Assembly (NCBI GenBank): GCA_031835245.1
Contig: JAVKOQ010000150.1
Span: 1 to 47,500 of the forward strand
Length of the DNA stretch: 47,500 nucleotides
Source: Balamuthia mandrillaris
Taxonomy: Eukaryota > Discosea > Longamoebia > Balamuthiidae
Direction: 5' to 3'
Shown here: positions 40,418-47,500 of the stretch, piece after piece
Numbering within the stretch: position 1 is the stretch's first letter
How the letters are laid out: the number at the start of each line of letters is the position of its first letter
Program-made: the position numbers and the translations under genes
The notes under the pieces: generated by a model
What the model saw: the letters and a program-made list of their open reading frames with translations, nothing else
The model's database searches: none
What the model was told of the DNA's origin: nothing

Positions 40418-41792
40418 ATGGAACCGCAGACGGGAGAGAAGCAGGGGCCTCCGCCGTTTGTGGCGCGCATGAGCCAGATGATCAATGACGCGGCTCTGTG
40501 TTTGTGCGTCTCTTTGGGTCATCGCCTCAAGCTCTTTGACCGGCTGAGCCAGCTGCCCCCTTCCTCCAGCGCTCAGATCGCAGAGGCCGCTGGGTTGAAT
40601 GAGCGATATGTTCGGGAGTGGTTGTCCGCTTTGGTAAAGTCTCGTTCTTGTTCTTCTTGTTCTTCATCTCTCTTCTTCGCTATCTGTCTTCTCTCTCCTC
40701 TCTCTCTCTTCATACTCTCTAGCTCTTTCTTCTGTCTCTCTGCTTCCCTCTCTCACATCATACGCACAGGTCGTAGGAGGCATTATCGAGTACCAACCAC
40801 CAACCCAGACTGAGGAGGAAGGCAAGTTCAGTCTGCCGCAGCAACATGCCGCATTTCTAACCACGGCAGCCAAGCCCAACGACTTCTCCGTGGTGACACA
40901 GTTCCTTCCACTGTTGGGAAGCGTTGAAAAAGATATATTAGAGGTCATGAAGCATGGTGGTGGGGTGCCTTACACTCGCTTCCAGGGCTTCCACGAAACC
41001 ATGGCTGAAATGAGTGGTATTTCTTCCTTTTCTCATTCCCTTCTCATTCTTTTTTTTCTCTTTCTGCTTCCACAAGAGGATAGCCTTCTTTTCTTCTCTA
41101 GTTTTGTTTCTCTTCCCTTTGCTGTAACCTAGCTAACGCCCCTTGAAAACAAAGGACAAAGCACAATTCCTCTGCTTTTCAAGTTCACATTACCTTTGGC
41201 CAAGGGACTTGCTGAACGTTTACAAAGCGGCATCACGGTGCTTGACATAGGCTGTGGTGCGGGTCGCGTTTTGCTCGAAATGGCCGAAGCCTATCCCCAA
41301 AGCACCTTTGTCGGCTATGACTTTTGTGCTGATGCCATCGAAATGGCTCGCAAAGAAGCCGAGAGAAGAGGTTTCTCCAACAAAAACGTTCACTTCGAGG
41401 TTCAAGACGTGACTCAGTTGAGAGAAGGAGATGAGAATCGCTTCGACCTTATCACCGCCTTCGATGCCATTCATGACCAAGTCCATCCGAAACTCGTGCT
41501 GAAAGCCATCAACGCTGCTTTGAAGCCACGTGGCACGTTCTTGGTTCAAGATATCAACGCATCGAGCGAGCTGCAGAAGAACAGAGAGCATCCGCTGGGT
41601 CCTTTCCTGTACACCATCTCTCTGATGCATTGCATGACAGTAAGTTTGGCTGGCGGAGGAGAAGGCTTGGGCACCATGTGGGGAGTGGAGAAAGCGGTGA
41701 AGATGTTCAGGGAGGCTGGATTCGAGGAGCCGCAGGTTCACCGTCATCCTCGTAGTTCCATGGATGTTTGGTTTGTCATGACAAAGGAGTAG
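40418..41792 (+). CDS. SAM-dependent methyltransferase with winged-helix-like N-terminus
   Basis: Three exons: 40418-40633, 40770-41016 and 41155-41792. The N-terminal helical domain (LCVSLGHRLKLFDRL, SSAQIAEAAGLNERYVREWL) has the look of a winged-helix dimerization domain, as in Rv2258c-like and O-methyltransferase-type enzymes. The catalytic class I Rossmann domain has motif I VLDIGCGAGR, the acidic strand-2 end VGYDF, motif FDLITAFDAIHDQ, and LKPRGTFLVQDI. The C-terminal LYTISLMHCMTVSL and GLGTMWGVEKAVKMFREAGF lie where this group binds its small-molecule substrate. The group is widespread in bacteria and some eukaryotes, methylating small molecules; the substrate here is unknown. A bacterial origin is possible, but the gene has normal local introns. 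Confidence 0.88.
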
Positions 41793-41853
41793 GAGGCTCA
41801 CTCTTTGTTGTTCTTTCCCTCTTTGTTGATGATTTGTGATTTGCATTCACGCG

Positions 41854-43053
41854 TTTATTCTGCATTGCTCCTCAAAAAACAAAAGGGGTCAGTCTCTCAG
41901 CAAACGAGTCTTCACTTTGGCTGTCTTGCGAGGACTCGCTGTCGCCGTCCTGGGAGTGGTCCGAGGAGGAGGAGGAGGCGGGTGGCTCCACAAAACCTTC
42001 CACGGCCAAGAGGAACACTTCCTTCCATTGCTTCGTCATCACGTCCCTTTCCTCCACCTCCCGAGTCTTGGCCTCCACTGCTATGCCGTCCTCATACGCA
42101 GCAGGCCAGTCGTCGGCATAATAGGCCCATCCAAGGTAGACCACCGCGCCCTCTCCAACGGGCATGAAGAAGACAGCACACAGCTCCTCGCCTTCCTGCT
42201 CCGCAGCGTAGACACACACAGCTTCTTTCGGCCAACCCTTGGTCATGTTGGCCACTTGGTCAAGGTCCCAATCTTCCACAAAGGCGGGGCCGTTGGCGAA
42301 GGGGGTGCCTTGGGCGGCTTCTGTCTTCTCGAACACTTCCTCCGTCAACTGCCTTTTTTTTATGTTGTCTTCGAAGACGGTGATGTTGAGAGACAAGAGC
42401 CAGGTGAGGGATTCGAGGTCTCCCGTCCACACCACCACTCCTCCATTGGTGAGGTATTGCGTGAACACCTCCGGCAGGTCTTGCGGAGGAGCTCCCTCGG
42501 GGTCCAAAGTGGGAACGACCAAGACTGGGGTGTGGGAGAGAACTTCGATTACCGCCTCCGCGCTACCATAATACTCTCCCAAATTGGAAAGGAAGGTCAT
42601 GTTGTGGCCGCGTTGGCTCAGGAAGATGGCGAAGAAAAAGGAGGGAGAGGCGTAGTACGGCCCGCCCTCTCCACGGTAGTCCAGAAAGAAGGGCGTGTCC
42701 ACAAGGCTAAAGTCGGTAAGGAGAGCCACCTCGAAGGGGTGTTCCGCCTTTGCTCCCTCCCACTTGGTGATTTGGGCGGTGCTGCCGGTGGCGCAGCAGA
42801 GAACGGCAAGTGCGAAGACCAGGAAAAGCAGTGCCCGGGTCATTGTGTGCGTTTTGTTTGTTTGTTTGTTGTGTAAGTTGAGAAAGAAGAATAAAAAAAC
42901 AAGAACTCCTTACGGATACCTGGTTGCCATTAATTGAATTAATCAGGATCTGTCCCAACGATTGGTTGAAGCACCTGTAATGCGGAAAGGATGGATGCCT
43001 ATTGGATGAACAATTATGAACCAGTTTATTTGCTGTTGTTGGGTCACTGGCTT
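41854..43053 (-). repeat. segmental duplication, copy A
   Basis: This copy includes the secreted-protein gene, its 3' flank (CTCAAAAAACAAAAGGGGTC) and about 210 bases of 5' flank (for example GATACCTGGTTGCCA and GGATGGATGCCTATTGGATG), all of which recur in copy B. Confidence 0.85.
41872..42843 (-). CDS. Secreted protein, tandem paralog A
   Basis: A single exon encodes 323 residues. The signal peptide is clear (MTRALLFLVFALAVLCCATG). The mature protein opens ITKWEGAKAEHPFEVALLTD and has alternating strands and helices: SFFFAIFLSQRGHNMTFL, HTPVLVVPTLDPEG, VFTQYLTNGGVVVWTGD and later ELCAVFFMPVGEGAVVYLGW. The pattern recalls ThuA- or amidotransferase-like flavodoxin folds, but no catalytic Cys-His pair is obvious. 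N-glycosylation sites occur (NMT, NIT). The tail is a Ser/Asp/Glu-rich stretch (SSSSSDHSQDGDSESSQDSQ). It is near-identical to paralog B and distantly related to the gene at 13121. The function is unknown. Confidence 0.8.
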   Translation of the reverse strand: MTRALLFLVFALAVLCCATGSTAQITKWEGAKAEHPFEVALLTDFSLVDTPFFLDYRGEGGPYYASPSFFFAIFLSQRGHNMTFLSNLGEYYGSAEAVIEVLSHTPVLVVPTLDPEGAPPQDLPEVFTQYLTNGGVVVWTGDLESLTWLLSLNITVFEDNIKKRQLTEEVFEKTEAAQGTPFANGPAFVEDWDLDQVANMTKGWPKEAVCVYAAEQEGEELCAVFFMPVGEGAVVYLGWAYYADDWPAAYEDGIAVEAKTREVEERDVMTKQWKEVFLLAVEGFVEPPASSSSSDHSQDGDSESSQDSQSEDSFAERLTPFVF

Positions 43054-43807
43054 AAATAAGGGTGTCATAATAATAGATTCCAACAATTTAAAACAAAATC
43101 GTTTGTTGTAGCTGATCGAGCAGCCAAGCATGTTGGGATGAGGATTAGTCCTGTCGCTTTGAGTTCCGTTTGAAAGCGGCTATCCCTACTCACCACAGGA
43201 TGGGGTGACAAAGTCAGGAAATTGACCAACGCCAGATTATCCTGCACTCACTTCCGATTTGGCGGACCCCAAACTGAGAGGGCAACTTCGGGTCGGTTTT
43301 GCCCAATCCTCAGCTGCCGCCATGTGTACGCCATGGCTGGAACCCGTCCTCTGATTTCCGATGTTGAGGAGTTGGCTCAGAGAGGAACCGAAAACCTTGG
43401 CTGACAGCTGGCGTACAAACGGCAGCTCTGGGCACTGGGTGATATACACCAAGGGCTCATTACCAGTCAAACGCAGCTCCACCAAGAGATGCTCCGCACG
43501 CAGCTCGAAACAGAAGCCCGTCACAAGACCGAGTGAGACCAGCTCCGCAAGGACCTCCGCAACGCCAAGAGTGATTCACTCCTTGCGGAGGTGGCAGCCC
43601 TCCGTGCCAACCTTACTTGCCCCCAATGTAGTCCTGCGCCTGCTGTTCCCGTGCCCACTCACCACTCTTCCACTCACTATTTTTCCTCTGGGTCATAGTA
43701 CCAGTCCAGGTCTCAATGATGCAACATCATTGGCATCTCGTTCTTCTTCAACTGCTCTCTCTCTCTCTCATAGTCGAGTACTCCACCAAAGGGGACCCTG
43801 TATTTCC

Positions 43808-43848
<41 letters not shown>

Positions 43849-43954
43849 CTCTGCTCTCCTCTCTTCTTTTACTAGAGGTTTGGCCTCTTCTCTTTCACAA
43901 TCGTTTGTTTTAGGTGCTTGTTGCTCATGAGTTGTTTTTATTCTTCATTGCATC
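42844..43954. other. spacer between the two duplicates, with coding-like debris
   Basis: The first ~210 bases belong to duplication copy A. From about 43060 to 43700 the sequence is GC-richer and has protein-like stretches, including a Gln/Glu/Lys coiled-coil type and a CPQC pair, but no intact gene. Retroelement debris is possible; I could not identify a family. A CT microsatellite runs at about 43810-43845. The spacer ends at copy B. Confidence 0.4.
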
Positions 43955-45195
43955 TCAAAAAACAAAAGGGGTCAGTCTCTCAGCAAACGAGTCTTCACTT
44001 TGGCTGTCTTGCGAGGACTCGCTGTCGCCGTCCTCGGAGTGGTCCGAGGAGGAGGAGGAGGCGGGTGGCTCCACAAAACCTTCCACGCCCAAGAGGAACA
44101 CTTCCTTCCATTGCTTCGTCATCACGTCCCTTTCCTCCACCTCCTGAGTCTTGGCCTCCACTGCTATGCCGTCCTCGTACGCAGGCCAGTCAAAACCATA
44201 ATAGGACCATCCAAGGTAGACCACCACTCCCTCTCCAACGGGCATGAAGAAGACAGCACACAGCTCCTCGCCTTCCTGCTCCGCAGCGTAGACACACACT
44301 GCCTCCTCAGGCCAACCCTTGGTCATGTTGGCCACTTGCCCGCTCTCCCAATCCTCCACAAAGGCGGGGCCGTTGGCGAAGGGGGTGCCTTGGGCGGCTT
44401 CTGTCTTCTCGAACACTTCCTCCGTCAACTGCCTTTTTTTTATGTTGTCTTCGAAGACGGTGATGTTGAGAGACAAGAACCAGGTGAGGGCTTCGAGGTC
44501 TCCCGTCCACACCACCACTCCTCCGTTGGTGAGGTATTGCGTGAACACCTCCGCCAGGTCTTGCGGAGGAGGCCCCTCAGGGTCCAAAGTGGGAACGACC
44601 AAGACTGGGGTGTGGGAGAGAACTTCGATCACCTCCTCCTCCACGCTACCATAATACTCGCCCAACTCGGAAAGGAAGGTCATGTTGTGGCCGCGTTGGC
44701 TCAGGAAGATGGCGAAGAAAAAGGAGGGAGAGGCGTAGTACGGCCCGCCCTCTCCACGGTAGTCCTGAAAGTAGGGAATGCCCACAAAGTCCTCGTCGGT
44801 GAGGAGAGCAACCTCGAAGAGGTGTTCCGCCTTTGCTCCCTCCCACTTGGTGATTTGGGCGGTGCTGCCGGTGGCGCAGCAGAGAACGGCAAGTGCGAAG
44901 ACCAGGAAAATCAGCGCCCGGGTCATTGTGTGCGTTTTGTTTGTTTGGTTTTGTTTTGTTTGTGTTGTAAGTTGGGAAGAAGAATAAAAAACTAGAACAA
45001 ACCCCTGCAATAAATAATGTGGTCAACATATTCCTTAATGCGCCTTAAGCAGGATACCTGGTTGCCAGTAATTGTAATTAATAAAGGTCAGCCAAACGAT
45101 TGGTGGAAGCACCCTGTAATTTTGGAAGGATGGATGCCTATTGGATGAGCAACTATGCAATAAGCGTGTTATTTGCTGTTGTTGAGGGACTGGCT
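43937..45195 (-). repeat. segmental duplication, copy B
   Basis: Direct repeat of copy A in the same orientation, offset by about 2.1 kb. The coding part is the best conserved, while the 5' flank shows scattered differences. Confidence 0.85.
43955..44926 (-). CDS. Secreted protein, tandem paralog B
   Basis: A single exon encodes 324 residues from the Met at 44926, which starts the same signal peptide as paralog A (MTRALIFLVFALAVLCCATG). Differences from A are mostly substitutions plus in-frame indels of one codon (EYYGSVEEEVIEVL against EYYGSAEAVIEVL; FDWPAYEDG against DDWPAAYEDG). The open frame is kept throughout, which suggests both copies are under coding constraint. It carries the same acidic Ser-rich tail ending RLTPFVF. 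The function is unknown; secretion or surface display is inferred from the signal peptide and the lack of any other hydrophobic segment. Confidence 0.8.
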   Translation of the reverse strand: MTRALIFLVFALAVLCCATGSTAQITKWEGAKAEHLFEVALLTDEDFVGIPYFQDYRGEGGPYYASPSFFFAIFLSQRGHNMTFLSELGEYYGSVEEEVIEVLSHTPVLVVPTLDPEGPPPQDLAEVFTQYLTNGGVVVWTGDLEALTWFLSLNITVFEDNIKKRQLTEEVFEKTEAAQGTPFANGPAFVEDWESGQVANMTKGWPEEAVCVYAAEQEGEELCAVFFMPVGEGVVVYLGWSYYGFDWPAYEDGIAVEAKTQEVEERDVMTKQWKEVFLLGVEGFVEPPASSSSSDHSEDGDSESSQDSQSEDSFAERLTPFVF

Positions 45196-45489
45196 TTAAA
45201 GTCAATTAAATCTACCAGCCAACCATTGTTCACAGAAAAAAAAAAAGAAGAGGGCAGTTGAAGCTGCGCATAAGTTTCAACAAACGGGTGCAGGAATGGG
45301 AGCGTCGACGACAAGGCAATCCTGACGCCACTAATTGACCAGCCTCGAATTGCTATGTTATACCACTCTCCCATAACACCTATCCCTATCTCTCCTTGTA
45401 TATATATCTCTTTCTTTCATTTTATTAAAAGTCTTTTCCCTACGCCCATCGAGTTGGTGTCCGTTAGGTTGTTCCCCTACCGGCCTTAT

Positions 45490-45860
45490 CACAGCTAATT
45501 CATGGGCCGAAGCGGAAGAAGAAATCACCTTTCTCTCTCTTCTTTGCGTGGATGACTTGCTCATTGCCACGTCCAACAAGCAACTTCTTGCCCACATCAA
45601 ATCCGAACTCTCTCGATGTTTCGACATGAATGACCTCGGCCAAGCGAAAATCCATCTTTGGGCTTAAAATCCAACGTGGTCGCAAGAATCGCAGATCTGG
45701 CTCAAATAATTCCTTAACAACTCGGCTACGAATGTGACGCTACCACCATCCATGCAGATAACAAAGGTTCTTATCGGCTTGGCCAAGAATCCTGTTTATA
45801 GTCCTTTGGGCCAGGCACATCTCTTCATTCGAGAAAAAAAAGGAGTTTGCGCCCAGCCAA
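45490..45860 (+). mobile_element. Ty1/copia retrotransposon fossil (reverse transcriptase and RNase H parts)
   Basis: The plus strand shows a reverse transcriptase piece of the copia type (CVDDLLIATSN, then FDMNDLGQAKI) and, further on, an RNase H-like piece (ADNKGSYRLAKNP). The element is fragmentary and broken in several places, with gag, protease and integrase not seen next to it. The TA-rich stretch at about 45357-45480 just upstream might be LTR-derived, but I found no second copy. Age is hard to judge; short recognisable pieces suggest an old insertion. Confidence 0.75.
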
Positions 45861-46075
45861 AAGGCAACACCTTTTAACTCAGGAGGAACTTGAAGAAGGC
45901 AACTGGAAAAGAAATAAAAGAGTTTATTGAAGGAGCCCAAGGCCTTGCGATCCTTGGTGGGGGGTTGAGCGGCCTCTACTCCCTCTTTTTCCCAAACCGA
46001 AGACAACAAGTTCGTCCTTGAAAATATGTGTTCTGCTTTTGCAAGAACTACTCCCACGTCCGATCGATATGGAGA

Positions 46076-46190
46076 GGAGAGGGGAGAGAGCAGAGAGGAG
46101 AGAGCAGAGAGGAGAGAGCAGAGAGGAGAGAGCAGAGAGGAGAGAGCAGAGAGGAGAGAGGAGAGAGCAGAGAGCAGAGAGGAGAAAAGC
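46076..46190. repeat. tandem repeat of a 16-bp AGAGCAGAGAGGAGAG unit
   Basis: About seven near-perfect copies lie between the copia fossil and the last gene. No gene overlaps it. A GTCGAC motif lies just beyond, at 46216-46221. Confidence 0.85.
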
Positions 46191-46328
46191 TTTTAAGGAA
46201 TTAATTTAAGGTGATGTCGACAGATAAGAATGACATCATCATCCTAACCTCCTCTGGCTGAAAGCAAGAGAGGAGGAGAAAGAAGAGGGGAGAGAGAGAA
46301 AAGCAAACCCTACACGGGCACACGGGCC

Positions 46329-46898
46329 ATGCTTTTGTGTTTGTGGCGGAGCCGTTGTTGCTGTCGCTCTCCGCGGCCCTTTGCTGCACTCTCCTGTCGC
46401 TTCCACTTCTTTGGAGCATTGCTGTTGTTGTTGGCATTGCTGCTGCCCGCCGCCACACCGGCGCTTGCCAGGGACCCTTCCAACTGCAACGACAACAACG
46501 GACTGGTCTTGGGTACTGGTCGTCATGCCCCTTCAGACCTGTCCTCCTCCTCCGCCTCCTTTGCTGTTGTGACGCTGCTGGATGACTTTTCGTTTTGGGC
46601 CTCTTCTCCTTCAGCTTCTTCTCCTTTTTCTTTGCGTTGCACCGCCTCTGCTTTGTTGAAGGAGGAGCCTTGCGTTTCTACTACCTTTCTTCTGCCATCG
46701 TCTGCAGCCTCACCTGCAGTAACCCTAGCGGGTGGACAGAGAACGCTCCGTTTGGTTGCCTTAAACCACTCTTCTTCTTGTTCTTCTTGTTCTTCTTCTT
46801 CTTCTCCTTCTTCTTCTTCTTCTTCTTCTTCTTCTTCTTCTTCTTCTTCTTCTTCTTCTTCTTCTTCTTCTTCTTCTTCTTCTTCTTCTTCTTCTTCT

Positions 46899-46935
<37 letters not shown>

Positions 46936-47500
46936 CTTCTTCCTTTGATGGAGGTGAACTGTGGTTAGAAGCTCACCACGAAAACAACACGCTATTGCTT
47001 TCTGCCTCTGGAAATTATGTTAATGACCTCAACAACGACAACTCCACGTCTTCTCTCTTTGTCTTTGAATGGGAAGGGAGACACCATCGCCAACAACCAC
47101 AACGCTCTCCTTCTCCGTCTTCGTTTCTTTCTCTCTTGCAACCTTCTTCTTCATTTCTACAACAAGAACAACCAAGTCCAATAACGGAAAAAGGAGAGAA
47201 AGGACAAGGAAGTCTTCTGTTGGACTTTTTGCTCTCCAGAGAGAACGTTTCTTTGGCTATTTTTGAAAGTGAGAGAAGAAGTATGGAGAAAGATGGATGC
47301 ACGTTGCTCATTTCCTTTCAATTATACCCTCATGAGACTTCTTCTTCTGCTGCTGCTGGAGAGGAAAAACGAAGAGAGACCGAAGAAGACTTCCGTTATT
47401 CCTTCGAACTACGGACGAAAGTGATACGAGTGGAAAGAGCAGAGAATAAAAATGATGAAGGAGAACAACGGGTCATTGTTATTCCACTAGCAGAAGACGA
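46329..47500 (+). CDS. Secreted or surface protein with long poly-Ser tract (3' partial)
   Basis: One frame stays open from the Met at 46329 to the right edge (390 codons and still open). An Arg/Cys-rich start is followed by a hydrophobic core and cleavage-type ending (GALLLLLALLLPAATPALA, then RDPSNC), a signal peptide. A beta-rich region follows (SFAVVTLLDDFSFWA, then AVTLAGGQRTLRLVALNHS). Next come about 40 Ser encoded almost only by TCT (about 46770-46904) and ten Ala encoded by GCT. After this are GELWLEAHHENNTLLLSASG, SLFVFEWEGR, a charged linker and SLLLDFLLSRENVSLAIFES with NxS/T sites. I recognise no family. The TCT tract is coding here, unlike the intronic TTC arrays. The stop and any membrane anchor lie outside the window. 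Confidence 0.65.
46771..46938 (+). repeat. coding TCT/GCT trinucleotide repeat (poly-Ser, poly-Ala)
   Basis: A TTC-type array read in the TCT frame, then GCT repeats, sits inside an open reading frame with unique protein-like sequence in the same frame on both sides. Confidence 0.8.

Noticed and set aside
41836-42876. Plus-strand ORF of 346 codons
   Set aside because: Antisense to paralog A; a matching shadow recurs opposite paralog B because the DNA is duplicated.
1-47500. CRISPR array or bacterial defence system
   Set aside because: All arrays are pure microsatellites without spacers, and the window is eukaryotic with spliceosomal introns.

Overview
The window reads as nuclear DNA of a gene-dense unicellular eukaryote. 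Genes lie on both strands, often only 20-200 bases apart, and most are split by many short GT-AG introns (about 50-150 bases). The introns are strongly pyrimidine-rich on the coding strand. Gene content is that of a free-living protist. I suspect an amoebozoan, but this is a guess from gene content and intron style and cannot be proven here.

Left part (1-14760): a gene entering from the left edge joins a 2-oxoglutarate/Fe(II) oxygenase, an F-box and an actin-like region. It is followed by an ArsC/Spx-like thioredoxin-fold protein with a long acidic tail. On the minus strand come a large, many-intron gene for the proteasome activator PA200/Blm10, ending in an HbYX motif, and a secreted protein whose relatives recur near the right end.

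Middle (14761-32190): a divergent, frame-disrupted two-unit polyubiquitin; a DP-type partner of E2F (minus); mitochondrial intermediate peptidase (plus); a BTB-BACK adaptor (minus); a small WWE-domain protein (minus); a tandem pair of GFA/CENP-V-like zinc proteins (plus); Y-family DNA polymerase kappa with two PIP-box-like motifs (plus); a poorly supported minus-strand gene; a mitochondrial-looking TPR-like protein (plus); and a Rab-like GTPase with an N-terminal myristoylation signal and no prenylation cysteine (minus).

Right part (32191-47500): an FHA protein ending in a HARE-HTH-like domain; an MBOAT acyltransferase of the SOAT/DGAT1 type; a small secreted protein; a class I methyltransferase with a winged-helix-like N-terminus; two near-identical secreted paralogs in a tandem segmental duplication of about 1.2 kb; a broken Ty1/copia fossil; and a Ser-rich secreted protein running off the right edge.

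Two patterns cut across the genes. A GTCGAC palindrome (often TGTCGACA) and its variant TGACGACACG recur in gaps between genes and look like a promoter element. Intronic microsatellites (CT, TTC, TTCTTG, TTCTCC) are almost always pyrimidine-rich on the transcribed gene's coding strand and free of the dinucleotide AG, which fits a splice-site constraint. Several genes belong to ubiquitin-proteasome biology (F-box, PA200, ubiquitin, BTB, WWE), but they are not arranged as an operon and the grouping may be chance.
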